Source of the DNA: an uncultured Alphaproteobacteria bacterium
Lineage (GTDB): Bacteria; Pseudomonadota; Alphaproteobacteria; CAAGCB01; CAG-977
Reading direction: 5' to 3'
NCBI GenBank assembly: GCA_944393745.1
Contig: CALYBD010000013.1
Coordinates: 1 to 53,643 of the forward strand
DNA length: 53,643 nt
The position numbers were made by a program, and so were the translations under genes. Under the pieces are notes generated by a model. The model was given only the letters and a program-made list of their open reading frames with translations. It was not told the origin of the DNA and ran no database searches. Positions 18,097-28,429 of this stretch are shown here, piece by piece; the stretch's first letter is position 1; every line of letters begins with the position of its first letter.

Positions 18097-18117
18097 ACAG
18101 TTTTAAGGTGAAAGAAA

Positions 18118-19896
18118 ATGGCTAAAAAAGTTGTTAATTTTATGTGTACGGCATTTCGTGACGGGTTTCAGTCCGTTTTCGGAATGCGTGTTCTTCCCAA
18201 AGATTATTTTCCGGCAATAGAAATGGCGCGCGATGCCGGGATCCGGTATTTCGAAGCCGGCGGCGGCGCGGCATTCCAGTCGGCTTTCTTTTACTGTAAC
18301 GAAAACGCTTTTGACGTCATGGATAAATTCCGTGAACTGGCCGGCCCGGACGCCAATCTGCAGACGTTGGCTCGCGGTATCAATGTCGTCGGATTGGATT
18401 CCATGTCCACGGATCTGATTAAACTGCATGCCAAATTGTTTAAAAAACACGGAATGACAACGATTCGCAACTTTGATGCGCTGAATGATCCGAATAACCT
18501 GGTCATTTCGGGACAGGCCATCAAAGAAGCCGGTCTGCAGCATCAGATGACGATTACGATCATGTCTTTGCCGCCCGGCTGCGAAGGCGCTCATGATCCT
18601 GATTTTTATGAACAGCGTTTGCGCGCGGTTTTGGACGCGGATGTCCCGTTTGATTCCCTGTGTCTGAAAGATGCGTCCGGCACTTGTACGCCGGCGATTG
18701 TGCATGAAACGATTAAACGTATGCGCAAACTGACGGACAAGCCGATTTCTTTCCATACGCATGAAACGGCGGGAACGTCCGTTCTGTGCTGCATGTCGGC
18801 GATTGAAGCCGGCGCCGATACGATTGATTTGTCTTTGGCGCCCGTTTCCGGCGGCACCTGTTCGCCCGACGTTTTAACGATGTGGCACGCTTTGCGCGGA
18901 ACGGATTACGTTCTGGACGTTGATCCGCAGAAGATTTTGGAAACCGAAGAATTTTTGAAAAACGCTTTAAGCGAGTATCTGTTGCCGCCCGAAGCAACAA
19001 AAGTCGAACCGCGTGTTCCTTGGTCACCGCTGCCCGGCGGCGCTTTGACCGCGAACACACAAATGCTGCGCGATAACGGCATTATGGACAAGTTCCCCGA
19101 AATCGTCAAAGCGATGGAGGAAGTCGTGCGCAAAGGCGGTTACGGTACGTCTGTCACGCCGGTGTCCCAGTTTTATTTCCAGCAGGCGTTTAACAACGTC
19201 ATGCAGGGGCCCTGGAAAAAAATTGCCGAGGGGTATGGCAAAATGGTTTTGGGATATTTCGGGCGCACGCCGCACGAACCTGATCCGGAAGTCGTTAAAA
19301 TCGCGGCCGAACAGTTGGGATTGGAACCGACAAAAGAATCTCCTTTGGCGATTAATGACCGCAATCCGAAAAAGCAGGTGGCTTATTTCCGTGAAATGTT
19401 AAAGGAAAACAATCTGGCGCAAACCGATGAAAACATCTTTATTGCGGCGGCTTGCGGGGAAAAAGGCATTGCGTTCCTGAAAGGCGAAGGCAAGATCGGC
19501 GTTCGTTATAAAGAAAAACCGCGTGCGACATCCGGTAATTTTGATGTGACCGTGGACGGCAGAAATTACAAGGCGTCTTTAAACGGCGATACGGTTGTCG
19601 TTAACGGAAAATCCTTTAACGTTGTTGTCGGCGCTGCGGGGCAGGCTGTGCAAAAATCATCTGCTGCCCCGGCGAACGGAACGCAGACGGACGTCATTTC
19701 GCCCGTTCCGGGAACGGTGATGAAGCTGTTGGTAAACGAAGGCGATCATGTTGCCAAAGCTCAGCCGATTGCAATTTTGGAAGTCATGAAAATGGAAAAC
19801 CCCATTCCGGCGCCGGCTGACGGTGTCGTTGAAAAAATTGCGGTGCATCAAGGGGATCAGGTCGTTACCGGCCAGCTGTTGATGACGCTGAAATAA
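18118..19896 (+). CDS. oadA: Oxaloacetate decarboxylase alpha subunit (biotin carboxyltransferase)
   Basis: A 592-aa protein. An N-terminal carboxyltransferase TIM barrel has the metal ligand in FRDGFQS, the carbamylated-lysine region LCLKDASG and the FHTHETAG His pair; a PYC/OadA conserved region follows, then a Pro/Ala linker (about 505-520) and a C-terminal biotinyl domain with EVMKMEN (K558 biotinylated). It moves the carboxyl group of oxaloacetate to biotin for decarboxylation by OadB. The N-terminus [12 protein letters not shown] differs from the common RDAHQS form, so a related beta-keto acid substrate is possible. Confidence 0.9.
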   Translation: MAKKVVNFMCTAFRDGFQSVFGMRVLPKDYFPAIEMARDAGIRYFEAGGGAAFQSAFFYCNENAFDVMDKFRELAGPDANLQTLARGINVVGLDSMSTDLIKLHAKLFKKHGMTTIRNFDALNDPNNLVISGQAIKEAGLQHQMTITIMSLPPGCEGAHDPDFYEQRLRAVLDADVPFDSLCLKDASGTCTPAIVHETIKRMRKLTDKPISFHTHETAGTSVLCCMSAIEAGADTIDLSLAPVSGGTCSPDVLTMWHALRGTDYVLDVDPQKILETEEFLKNALSEYLLPPEATKVEPRVPWSPLPGGALTANTQMLRDNGIMDKFPEIVKAMEEVVRKGGYGTSVTPVSQFYFQQAFNNVMQGPWKKIAEGYGKMVLGYFGRTPHEPDPEVVKIAAEQLGLEPTKESPLAINDRNPKKQVAYFREMLKENNLAQTDENIFIAAACGEKGIAFLKGEGKIGVRYKEKPRATSGNFDVTVDGRNYKASLNGDTVVVNGKSFNVVVGAAGQAVQKSSAAPANGTQTDVISPVPGTVMKLLVNEGDHVAKAQPIAILEVMKMENPIPAPADGVVEKIAVHQGDQVVTGQLLMTLK

Positions 19897-19907
19897 AGGG
19901 GGCGGAA

Positions 19908-21266
19908 ATGGAATCCAATCATCAGATTTTTAAAGCTCAAAGGCGCCACATGTTCATTATGTGGACGGTGGTTATTTTGTGTGCTTTGTTTTCGTTGGCC
20001 AATATTTTGGCGGCGGCATTCGGCGGACGAATCGGACAGGCTTTTGCCGAATATATGGATAATCACGAATCCTTTGCGTTGTTGGTCAAATCGACCGGTC
20101 TGTACGGATTTTTTGCGGATACGGGGACCGCGGTTTCTTCAACGGGCAAAGAAATGCTGGTTTCTATGGGATTAGGGCAGCTGATTATGATCGGTGTTAG
20201 TCTGATACTGATTTACCTGGCCATTGCCAAAGGATTTGAACCGCTTTTGTTGATTCCGATCGGATTTGGCGGATTATTGTCGAATGCGCCGGGAGCGGGC
20301 GTTGCCGAAGTTCTTGACGGCGTAACGGGATTTTTGCTGTACATTTATGATATAGGCGTTGCTCCGCCCAGTATTTTCCCGTTGATTATTTTCATGGGAA
20401 TCGGCGCCATGACGGATTTCGGGCCGATGATTGCCAACCCCAAAGTGACGCTGTTGGGCGGTGCGGCACAGTTCGGTATTTTTGCAACAGTGCTGGGAGC
20501 TCTGGTCTTAACGGATATGGGGCTGGTTGATTTTTCGCTGAAACAGGCGGCGTCCATTGGTATTATCGGTGGTGCGGACGGTCCGACGGCAATTTTCCTG
20601 ACGGGACGTTTGGCGCCCGAATTGATGGGAGCAATTGTTGTTGCGGCGTATTCGTATATGGCTTTGGTGCCGATTATTCAGCCGCCGATTATGCGCGCGT
20701 TAACAACGGTTGAAGAACGCAAGATCAGAATGAAACAGCTGCGTGAAGTTTCGCGCAAAGAAAAGATTATTTTTGTCTTTTTGGTTGTTTTGTTGTGCAT
20801 TGTTTTTGTTCCGTCTGCGGCGCCTTTAATGGGAATGCTGATGTTCGGCAATCTGTTGAGGGAAAGTAAAGTCGTTGATCGTTTAGCGAAAACGGCGGCC
20901 AATGATTTATGTAATATCATTACGATTTTCCTGGGGCTGACGGTCGGGTCAAAGCTGTCGGCGGATAAGTTCCTGGCCAAAGAAACGCTGGGGATTTTGG
21001 TGCTGGGGCTGTTGGCTTTTTCGATAGCAACGGCGGCCGGCGTACTGATGGCAAAGTTGATGAACTGCTTCAGTAAGGAAAAGCTGAATCCTTTGATCGG
21101 CGCGGCCGGCGTTTCTGCCGTTCCGATGGCGGCGCGCGTTGCCGATAAAGTAGCAAAAGAAGTTGATCCGACGAACTTTATTTTAATGCACGCTATGGGG
21201 CCGAATGTTTCAGGCGTGATCGGTTCGGCCGTTGCCGCCGGTATTTTACTGGTAATGTGTAACTGA
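19908..21266 (+). CDS. oadB: Na+-pumping decarboxylase beta subunit OadB
   Basis: A 452-aa polytopic subunit that decarboxylates carboxybiotin and exports Na+. The membrane Asp required for pumping is D224 in [16 protein letters not shown]. The distal conserved region [18 protein letters not shown] supplies other ion-site residues, and [14 protein letters not shown] is the typical C-terminus. GGGGGCGG precedes the ATG. Its TGA overlaps the ATG of the next gene by one base, coupling the pump to the TPR-methyltransferases. Confidence 0.93.
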   Translation: MESNHQIFKAQRRHMFIMWTVVILCALFSLANILAAAFGGRIGQAFAEYMDNHESFALLVKSTGLYGFFADTGTAVSSTGKEMLVSMGLGQLIMIGVSLILIYLAIAKGFEPLLLIPIGFGGLLSNAPGAGVAEVLDGVTGFLLYIYDIGVAPPSIFPLIIFMGIGAMTDFGPMIANPKVTLLGGAAQFGIFATVLGALVLTDMGLVDFSLKQAASIGIIGGADGPTAIFLTGRLAPELMGAIVVAAYSYMALVPIIQPPIMRALTTVEERKIRMKQLREVSRKEKIIFVFLVVLLCIVFVPSAAPLMGMLMFGNLLRESKVVDRLAKTAANDLCNIITIFLGLTVGSKLSADKFLAKETLGILVLGLLAFSIATAAGVLMAKLMNCFSKEKLNPLIGAAGVSAVPMAARVADKVAKEVDPTNFILMHAMGPNVSGVIGSAVAAGILLVMCN

Positions 21267-22918
21267 TGACGGGAAAAAACGTTTTAAACAGCAACAATGC
21301 CGGCGGGGCGGGGCAATCCCGCGCCGTCGGCCTGTTTCTTTTAAAGCGTTATGAAGAAGCCGTTGAGGCTTATGACGATTTATTGCGCCGGGATCCGGAC
21401 AATATTGTTTTCTGGCTGAATAAGAAAATCTGCCAGATTTATCTTTCTCCGCCGGACGCTGCTTTTTTCAACGATATGTTGCAGCGACTGAATGATTTGC
21501 CGGCGCAGGGGTATTTGTGCCTGGCCGATGTTTTATCGGATCTGCAACGGTATGAAGAAGCCGTTGTTTTTGCAAACAAGGCCATAGAAAAGGATCCGGA
21601 TAACGTTGACGCCTGTTTGTTAAAAAGTATTCTTTTGGATAATTTGGACCGTTTCGATGAGCAATACGACTTTATCTGCACTTTTTATCCCAGATTAAAG
21701 CGGGACGAACGCGTTTTATGTTTTTTATCTTATTATGCCGTTTTGTTTTGGAATATGCAGCAGGCGGATTATTTTTTAAAAAAGGCATTAAAACTGAACG
21801 AACCGTTTGTTTTACAAAATAATTTCTTTTATGTCACGCTGGAAGCAAAAAATCGGGAAGAAAAAATTATCACCTACGGGGCGCAGGCTTTGGATGACAG
21901 AACCGATAATCCGACGGTATGGCTGGCTTTGGGAAAGGCTTATGCCGTTTTAGGGCAGAATAAAGCCGTTGATGAGACTTTCGAAGCATTATCCCGGCTG
22001 GCAACAATACCCGATGATATCAAATTGCAATGGATCGGATGCCTGATAGAAGAAAAAGAATTTGAAAAAGCGTTTGATTTATTAAGTCAAATTTCTGATT
22101 TTTCAGAAGAATATTTTTTATTAGTTTACAGTTTTTTATATGAAATGCACCGTTCGGGACAGACGCAGAAAGCGCGGGAAAAGGCGTATTTCTGGCTTTC
22201 CGAAGATGATCCGGATCCCAGTATTGATTTTTTGTGTACGGCTTTTCTTGGCGAACAAACGGATATGCCGGCGCCGTTGTTTTTTGTAAAAAAGATCAGT
22301 GAAATTTTTGCTGTAAGGCGGCTTGATCAGACGAAGAATAAGAAAAAATATTTCGGAACGGATTTGTTGGATCAGGCGCTGCAGTCTGTTAAGTTGCCGA
22401 TCGGCCGGTCAATGTCTGTTTTGGATATCGGGTGCGGAACAGGGGCGGCGTCTTCGGTTCTGACGGATTTCAGCCGTCCTTCGGGTGTTTTGACGGGTGT
22501 GGATATTTCTGATTTTATTTTGGACTTTGCGTCTGACAGACAGACGTATAATGAATTGGAAGAATCCGATATTATTTCGTTTTGTTCCGAAAATACCGAA
22601 AAGTATGATCTGGTTGTCGGATTGGATTCGTTGTTTTTCTTTTCTGATTTAATGCCTGTTTTTCAATCGGTCAATCAGGCCCTGAAGCCGAAGGGGCTTT
22701 TTGCTTTTACGGTTCGGGCGTCAGAAAGCAAGGATGATTTTATTGAAGATTTTTCTTTGGATTTCCACGGTTATTTCAAACATAACCCGGATTTTGTTTC
22801 GGCCTGTTTGAACGCCGCCGGTTTTGAAGAATTGTATCGGGCAGACGGCCTGTTATACAGAATATCTAAAACACAGGAACTTCACGGTCATGTTTTTGTC
22901 GCGCAGAAAAAAGCATGA
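21266..22918 (+). CDS. TPR-repeat methyltransferase (first of a pair)
   Basis: A 550-aa protein. About 340 residues of TPR-type helices (YEEAVEAYDDLLRRDPDN, YEEAVVFANKAIEKDPDN) precede a class-I SAM methyltransferase beginning near residue 385 with VLDIGCGTGAA, then GVDISDFIL. It resembles the predicted TPR-containing methyltransferases of COG4976. The substrate is unknown; TPRs suggest a protein partner. It is translationally coupled to oadB (TGATG) and overlaps the next gene by 4 bp. Its sequence is similar to that gene, so the two probably arose by tandem duplication and diverged. Confidence 0.8.
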   Translation: MTGKNVLNSNNAGGAGQSRAVGLFLLKRYEEAVEAYDDLLRRDPDNIVFWLNKKICQIYLSPPDAAFFNDMLQRLNDLPAQGYLCLADVLSDLQRYEEAVVFANKAIEKDPDNVDACLLKSILLDNLDRFDEQYDFICTFYPRLKRDERVLCFLSYYAVLFWNMQQADYFLKKALKLNEPFVLQNNFFYVTLEAKNREEKIITYGAQALDDRTDNPTVWLALGKAYAVLGQNKAVDETFEALSRLATIPDDIKLQWIGCLIEEKEFEKAFDLLSQISDFSEEYFLLVYSFLYEMHRSGQTQKAREKAYFWLSEDDPDPSIDFLCTAFLGEQTDMPAPLFFVKKISEIFAVRRLDQTKNKKKYFGTDLLDQALQSVKLPIGRSMSVLDIGCGTGAASSVLTDFSRPSGVLTGVDISDFILDFASDRQTYNELEESDIISFCSENTEKYDLVVGLDSLFFFSDLMPVFQSVNQALKPKGLFAFTVRASESKDDFIEDFSLDFHGYFKHNPDFVSACLNAAGFEELYRADGLLYRISKTQELHGHVFVAQKKA

Positions 22919-24321
22919 AATCTTCTAATCATTTAATTGCTCGGATTAACAGGGAAAACGAAAGCGCAGCTTATCAGGCTGCGTTGGATATTGCTTTGTC
23001 GGCACAGGAAGAATACAAAGACGATTATGCTTTTTGGATTGCCGTCGGAAACGCTTATTATGGCTTAAAACAGTTTGAATCGGCGCAACAGGCTTATTTA
23101 AAAGCGGCGGATTTGAATCCTCGGGACGTTATCGCGTTATCAAATTTGGCCGGTGTTTATTTCGAAACAAATCGATTTAAAGACGGCCTGTCGGTGTGTG
23201 ATCAGGCTTTGCGACGTTGTCCGGATTATGTGAATGCGCTGATCCACCGCGGCAATATGCTTTCTTCTTTGAATCGGTATGAAGAAGCCGTTGAAACATA
23301 TGGCAGGGCTTTGGCCAAAGCCGGCGAAGATCCGTTGGTTTTGTTTAATTTGGCGTATGCTTTGGTGATGACGGAAAAGTATGACAAAGCGGCGGAAATT
23401 TATCAACAATTGCTGACGTTGGTTCCCGATGATCCGGAATATTTGTTTGCGTATGCTTCTTTTTTGGAAAAAAAGGAAGATTTTGAATCGGCGGCGGAGG
23501 TTTATCTGCAACTGTTAAAAACAGAAGAAACGCCGACGACACACATCACGTTGGGCGGGTGTTTGTACAACTTGTTGTTATCGGATCAAACCGAAGCCGT
23601 ATGGCGCCTGACAGACAACTGGCTGACGGCGTTTCCGGATAATCCGGTGGCACGTCATACGCTGGAAACGCTGAAAAATTCGCATGAGGCGACAAGGGCA
23701 TCGGCCGAATACGTTCGGGAATTGTTTGATGCTTTTGCAGATTCTTTTGATTCCGTTTTGGAAGGCCTGTCTTATCAAGCGCCGGTTTTAGTGGCCAAGG
23801 CCGTTAAAAATCAAACATTTTTAAATCTGCCGTCGGTGCTTGATCTGGGTTGCGGCACGGGATTATGTGCAGCCGCGCTGATCCGCGAACAAGTGCTTTT
23901 TCATGATTTGGCCGGTGTTGATTTGTCCGCGGCCATGTTGGAAAAAGCAAAACAACGGGGAATTTATACAAAACTGGAACAAAGCGATATTTTATCTTTT
24001 CTGCCGCAACATCGGGATTTTTTTGATTTAATTATTTCCGCCGATGTTTTTACCTATTTGGGCGATCTGTCCGAATTGTTTGCGGGAATATCCGCCGCTT
24101 TGAAAAAAGGGGGAAGAATTATTTTTACCGTCAGTGAAAACAGGGACGATCCGGACGGTTATGCTTTGAAACCTTCCGGCAGGTTTGTTCACGGGCGGCA
24201 ATACGTTTGCCGGGAACTGCAAAACAAGGGTATGACAATTATTGATTTATCTGCCGTCGAGCTGCGTCAGGAATTAGGAAAACCGGTTTATGGCCTATTG
24301 GTTACAGGAATAAAAACTTGA
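22915..24321 (+). CDS. TPR-repeat methyltransferase (second of a pair)
   Basis: A 468-aa protein with about six TPRs in residues 20-270 (FWIAVGNAYYGLKQFESAQQ; YVNALIHRGNMLSSLNRYEE) and a C-terminal methyltransferase with VLDLGCGTGLCAA near residue 308, GVDLSAAML, and the late SGRFVHGRQYV motif seen in COG4976-type proteins. The 4-bp ATGA overlap couples it to the first copy. The TPR part is shorter than in its neighbour. No known substrate. Confidence 0.82.
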   Translation: MKSSNHLIARINRENESAAYQAALDIALSAQEEYKDDYAFWIAVGNAYYGLKQFESAQQAYLKAADLNPRDVIALSNLAGVYFETNRFKDGLSVCDQALRRCPDYVNALIHRGNMLSSLNRYEEAVETYGRALAKAGEDPLVLFNLAYALVMTEKYDKAAEIYQQLLTLVPDDPEYLFAYASFLEKKEDFESAAEVYLQLLKTEETPTTHITLGGCLYNLLLSDQTEAVWRLTDNWLTAFPDNPVARHTLETLKNSHEATRASAEYVRELFDAFADSFDSVLEGLSYQAPVLVAKAVKNQTFLNLPSVLDLGCGTGLCAAALIREQVLFHDLAGVDLSAAMLEKAKQRGIYTKLEQSDILSFLPQHRDFFDLIISADVFTYLGDLSELFAGISAALKKGGRIIFTVSENRDDPDGYALKPSGRFVHGRQYVCRELQNKGMTIIDLSAVELRQELGKPVYGLLVTGIKT

Positions 24322-24386
24322 TCTTTTTCAATTCTTCCTGCTAAAAGTAGTGTAATTATTTTTTGTTTTTGATGGGATTAAAAGGA

Positions 24387-25658
24387 ATGACTGAAACAAT
24401 GGAAGAAACCGCCGGAAAGGAACTTCCCGAAAAGAAAAGAATACGTCTGTTTTCCAAAGCGTGGTTTGAAAAACTGTTGAATAACGAAGCAACCAGCGGG
24501 CTGATTATGATTTTTGCCATGATTGCGGCAATTATTTGCGCCAATACGGCTGCGCGGGAACCTGTTCATCATTTTTTGCAAACAACGATTACTGTCGGAA
24601 TCGGGGATAAAATGTTTCCCAAATCCATTGAATGGTGGGTAAACGATATTTTGATGGTTTTCTTCTTTTTACAGGTGGGGCTGGAATTAAAACGCGAAAT
24701 GAAAGAAGGCTTTCTTTCCGATATTCGCCAGGTTTTTGTTCCCTGTATTGCAGCTTTATGCGGTATTTGTTGCCCGGCTGTCATTTATGCGATTATCAAT
24801 AATTCATCGCCGCAGTATATGCACGGCTGGGCCATTCCGACGGCGACGGATATTGCTTTTGCGGTCTGCGTTTTAATGCTGGTCGGACGGCACGTTCCCC
24901 AAGCGGCAAAGATTTTTTTGCTGGCCATTGCGATTTTTGATGATTTGGGGGCGATTATTATTATTGCTTTGTTCTATAATCAGGGGGTTCAGCTGGCGTT
25001 GTTGGGATACGCCTGCATCGCAACGTTTGCTTTGTACCTGCTGAACAAAATGCAGGTTTCGAATTTTCTGCCGTATCTGATTTTAGGCGTTGTTTTGTGG
25101 TTTTGTTTTTTAAACGGAGGCATACATACAACAATTGCCGGCGTTGTTGTCGCAATGGCTTATCCCATGCGTATTAAAGGGGCGCAGGAATCCCCTTTAA
25201 ACAGATTGATGAAGATCTTAAAACCTTGGGTAGATTTCTTTATTCTGCCTGTTTTTGCGTTTGCCAGTGCGGGATTGTATTTTGGCGGCGTTACGGCGGA
25301 AACGTTTACGCATACATTGACGCTGGGAATTATTTTCGGTCTGTTTTTAGGAAAGCAGATCGGCATTTTCGCATCGACCTGGCTTTTGATTAAATTAAAA
25401 ATCGCGGCGTTCCCGAAAACGGTGACAATGCTGGATTTGTACGGGGTTGCCGTCGTTGCCGGGATCGGGTTTACAATGGCGCTGTTTGTCGGGAAACTGG
25501 CTTTGCCCGGCGAGACCATGCAACAGGAAATTCGTTTGGGCGTTATTTGCGGATCGGTTATTTCCGCTTTGTGGGGCGCCGTTGTGTTCCATTACGGCCG
25601 GCGCTTAAAAAGCTGGTTTATGGTTAAAGTGTTAAAACGCGAAAACGTTCCGCTTTAA
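24387..25658 (+). CDS. nhaA: Na+/H+ antiporter NhaA
   Basis: An NhaA-type antiporter with 12 expected membrane segments that extrudes Na+ in exchange for protons. The paired aspartates of the ion site are in AIAIFDDLGAIIIIALFY, with the earlier AIPTATDIAFAV and later GVAVVAGIGFTMALFVGKLA typical of the family. The start is uncertain: the ATG at 24387 follows AAAAGG directly, an ATG at 24399 has AGGA 12 nt ahead, and the frame opens with TTG at 24363. It complements SstT and the Oad pump in Na+ handling. Confidence 0.92.
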   Translation: MTETMEETAGKELPEKKRIRLFSKAWFEKLLNNEATSGLIMIFAMIAAIICANTAAREPVHHFLQTTITVGIGDKMFPKSIEWWVNDILMVFFFLQVGLELKREMKEGFLSDIRQVFVPCIAALCGICCPAVIYAIINNSSPQYMHGWAIPTATDIAFAVCVLMLVGRHVPQAAKIFLLAIAIFDDLGAIIIIALFYNQGVQLALLGYACIATFALYLLNKMQVSNFLPYLILGVVLWFCFLNGGIHTTIAGVVVAMAYPMRIKGAQESPLNRLMKILKPWVDFFILPVFAFASAGLYFGGVTAETFTHTLTLGIIFGLFLGKQIGIFASTWLLIKLKIAAFPKTVTMLDLYGVAVVAGIGFTMALFVGKLALPGETMQQEIRLGVICGSVISALWGAVVFHYGRRLKSWFMVKVLKRENVPL

Positions 25659-25699
25659 GCCGGCATAATCGGCATTGAAAATAAACAAAAAGCCCTGCC

Positions 25700-25965
25700 T
25701 GAGCTGTCTTTCAAGAATTAGACAAGTAAAAAGTTCCGTAGGGTAATTCACAGGGCGTTAAGCAAATGGCATCGGCGTTGAGCCGGTGTCATTTTGTTTA
25801 GGTTCCATTGATAATGTTCATTATTATAATAACAGATATAATTTTTAACTTTACCTTTGACCTCCTCCAAGCTTTGGCAAGATTCATGGCGATCTCGTCT
25901 TTCAGATGTCCGAAAAAGCTTTCAATCAGCGCATTATCAGCAGGACTGCCCTCAAGCGAAAATAA
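25700..25965 (-). mobile_element. IS3-family transposase 3' remnant, frameshifted
   Basis: The minus strand encodes EGSPADNALIESFFGHLKDE, the DDE-domain tail with the catalytic Glu of IS3/IS150-type OrfB. Near 25866-25873 the frame shifts by one: the second frame continues with EEVKGKVKNYICYYNNEHYQ, then MTPAQRR, and stops at 25748. Beyond it, TGAGCTGTCTTTCAAG at 25700 looks like the terminal inverted repeat. Only about 250 bp remain; the 5' part is absent, so the element is dead. It fills most of the gap between nhaA and the metallopeptidase gene. Confidence 0.75.
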
Positions 25966-25977
25966 AGTCAAACAAAA

Positions 25978-25998
25978 ACCCCCGCGCAAGGCGGGGGT
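25978..25998. terminator. Intrinsic terminator of the metallopeptidase gene
   Basis: ACCCCCGC/GCGGGGGT stem with 5-nt loop. On the minus strand TTTTTGTTT follows directly, ending the gene that stops at 26017. The plus strand has AATTTTTTG after the stem, so it can act both ways. Confidence 0.85.
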
Positions 25999-26016
25999 CA
26001 ATTTTTTGAAATACCG

Positions 26017-27036
26017 TTAACGGCCGTTTCCTTTTTGCGCGGCAGCTTTAACCGCGGCAGACTTATTTCTTTCTGCTTTAACTTGCTTTAATATCTCAGC
26101 GCAGGTTGTCTTTTCGCCGTCCGGACGGGTAACGGTGATTTTATCTAATCCCAGCTGATCAGCCGTACGTCTGTATTTTGTCATATACGGGATCAGGGCA
26201 CGGGATAACTTTCTGGCCTGTTTTTCATTAATTGACAGTTTTTCAGGCTTTTCCAAATCAGAACCGTCTTTTAAGAACTGCTTGCCGTCATAGTCCTTGC
26301 ACAAAGTATCGACAATTAATTTTGTCGATCTGTTTTCGGCGAAATACTGCGGTTCGAGTTCTTTTTGTTTTTTCAATTCCTTTGCGACTTGCGACATATA
26401 ATCGACATACGTATCGGCATAGCTAGATTTGACTTTTAAATCATACCATTTCAACAACGCATCGGCGCGGGCTTTTTCGGCATCGCCGGTTTCTTTGAAC
26501 GTTTTTTCAAAGGCCGTGCTCATCGGTGCATAATTGGATTTTTGATGTGCCGCCCAGATTTTGGGATTTTTTTCGCGCATTTCATGGGCATACATGACTT
26601 CCGCGGCGCAGGCGTCGGCTTCAATGGCAAACCCGCTGACAAAGAAAGATTTCGGCGTCATTTCCGGAGAAGTCGTATCCATCTGTGAATCCTGCCAAGC
26701 GTGGCGCATTTCATGAACGAAAGTTACGGCCAGATCTTCGTCTGACATTGCCGGATTTAAAGCGACCAGATTGTTGTCAGGAGAAAAATAACCGTAATAA
26801 TTCATTTTTTCGAAAATAATTTTCGATCCTTTCTGTTCCAGAAAATCCAGGGTCTGCTGTCCCGTTTTGCTTTCGGACAGCATTTTTTTCAGCCGTTCCA
26901 AGCGTGCCGGAGACTGATCAACCCGTTGTTTTTTAAATGCTTTAGCTAACGGACGATGATTGGTCGCACTGCGTTGACCGCTGGGAAAACGGGTGATATT
27001 TCCTGATGCCAAAAATTCGTGATAACTTAAAACCAT
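26017..27036 (-). CDS. Putative HExxH zinc metallopeptidase (DUF6782-like)
   Basis: A 339-aa soluble protein. VTFVHEMRHAWQD has the HExxH zinc motif at residues 108-112, and FAIEADACAAE about 30 residues on offers E139 as third ligand, as in gluzincin-type sites. The remaining sequence is charged and helical (KSSYADTYVDYMSQVAKELKKQKE), with no signal peptide. It resembles the DUF6782 putative metallopeptidases. Substrate unknown. AGGAGAAAAC precedes the ATG. A strong terminator follows, so it is a single-gene unit beside an IS scar and a nuclease-like gene. Confidence 0.7.
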   Translation of the reverse strand: MVLSYHEFLASGNITRFPSGQRSATNHRPLAKAFKKQRVDQSPARLERLKKMLSESKTGQQTLDFLEQKGSKIIFEKMNYYGYFSPDNNLVALNPAMSDEDLAVTFVHEMRHAWQDSQMDTTSPEMTPKSFFVSGFAIEADACAAEVMYAHEMREKNPKIWAAHQKSNYAPMSTAFEKTFKETGDAEKARADALLKWYDLKVKSSYADTYVDYMSQVAKELKKQKELEPQYFAENRSTKLIVDTLCKDYDGKQFLKDGSDLEKPEKLSINEKQARKLSRALIPYMTKYRRTADQLGLDKITVTRPDGEKTTCAEILKQVKAERNKSAAVKAAAQKGNGR

Positions 27037-27112
27037 AATTGTTTTCTCCTGAAAGAACTAAAGAGAAATATGAACGAAAAAAATATTTTTGTCAACTTTT
27101 TTGTACACGATT

Positions 27113-28363
27113 TTACAAATAGAGTTCTTCGGGGGTACCGATTTTTCCGCCGGTTCCGTTATTCACGACATGAAGGTAAAGCTGGTAAAGCTTTTGAGCC
27201 TTTTGCAAAGCGAAACCGATTGTTTCTTTTTGCGGTTCAAATCCCTGTTGCGGATCAATCAGGGGCACCATGATTCTGATGACGGCTGTTTTTCCGTTTT
27301 CTTTAAAAACCATATCGTTGTCCATATAAGGTTGATACGGGGGCCGGATCATGGCCAGTGTTGTTAAGGCAAACGACAGATCCATAAATCCCTGCGGCAT
27401 TTTGTGAATAATTCGGATTTCCCGCGGGAATTCTTCGGGGGCAAATTCCACCCAGGCGGCTTCTTCGGCGCTGCCGGTCGGTTTTTTCATGCCCAGTTCG
27501 GGATAATATTGTTTTACAAAGTTTTGCATATCGGCAAAAAATTTACCGGTAATTGTATCTTCTGCTTCGCGATATCCGGGGGGCAAATTGAATACCCCGC
27601 CGGGGAAGACCCGGAAATCAGAGGCTGAAACCGTTTTTTTAGGCTGACTGAGGGGAACGGGAGTTGGGGCAGACTTTGTTTCCGCCGGCAAAACGGGATC
27701 CGATTTTTTTTCAGGTTGCGGTGTTCCGCCGGCAAAAGGCCTTTCCTTTGTGCCGACGGCCGGCTGTTGAGCGGGCGGTGCATAAACCGGTGCCGCTGCC
27801 GTCATCTGCATTTGGCGACGCATAACGCCGGTACCTTGTTCAATGGCCTGGCGGATCAGTGTTTTTTTATAGGCAGACCGTTCCGGTGTGGCACTGTGCG
27901 ATTCGGCAGCTGCTCGGGAAAACCAGTTTTCGATTTCTTCATAACTTAAGTAACTGGAAAAGTATTCGGACGGTTCCAGGCTGGAAAAATAGGCTTGCGG
28001 GGAAAAAAGGCAGGTCAGGTATTCGTCCCAGTAACCGTCTTCGATTCCTTTTTCTCCGAATTCGAAATAACGCTGCGCCTGCAGATTTTGTTTGGGTTGA
28101 TCAATTTTGTTTTCAATGAGAATGGCGCATTTATGCCGGGCGGCCATTTCTTCAAAGACGAACAGAATATCCACGGATCCCAGCGGTTCCAAAGACGGCG
28201 TGTGCCAGGCGCCGATCATGCGGCGAAACAGGCGTGTTCCGTTATAAAGTTTGCCGACCAGCCATTTTTTAAACGGGTCCGAAGACAGCATTTCTTCCAA
28301 CACCAGCAGGTCCATATCCCTTTCCGCCAGCAAGGTAAAAGGCGGGGAAGCCAAATCAATCAT
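27113..28363 (-). CDS. PD-(D/E)XK nuclease superfamily protein
   Basis: A 416-aa protein with a nuclease-fold core: D65 in SVDILFVFEE and the E84-x-K86 pair in AILIENKIDQP, followed by QNLQAQRYFEFG, the arrangement of the PD-(D/E)XK_4 family. Residues about 190-260 form a Pro-rich linker (PPAQQPAVG, PLSQPKKTV), then a separate C-terminal domain of about 140 residues without a known signature. It could be a defence or repair nuclease; nothing nearby fixes its role. Confidence 0.7.
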   Translation of the reverse strand: MIDLASPPFTLLAERDMDLLVLEEMLSSDPFKKWLVGKLYNGTRLFRRMIGAWHTPSLEPLGSVDILFVFEEMAARHKCAILIENKIDQPKQNLQAQRYFEFGEKGIEDGYWDEYLTCLFSPQAYFSSLEPSEYFSSYLSYEEIENWFSRAAAESHSATPERSAYKKTLIRQAIEQGTGVMRRQMQMTAAAPVYAPPAQQPAVGTKERPFAGGTPQPEKKSDPVLPAETKSAPTPVPLSQPKKTVSASDFRVFPGGVFNLPPGYREAEDTITGKFFADMQNFVKQYYPELGMKKPTGSAEEAAWVEFAPEEFPREIRIIHKMPQGFMDLSFALTTLAMIRPPYQPYMDNDMVFKENGKTAVIRIMVPLIDPQQGFEPQKETIGFALQKAQKLYQLYLHVVNNGTGGKIGTPEELYL

Positions 28364-28429
28364 GTGTTTTTATCCAACAAAAGCCCAAACTCTGTCTTTT
28401 ATATACTGAACTGTTTTTATTATCAAACG

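Noticed and set aside
25680-25760. Original nhaA terminator split by the IS (AGCCCTG and CAGGGCG)
   Set aside because: The right half is part of the transposase codons, so the pairing is probably chance.
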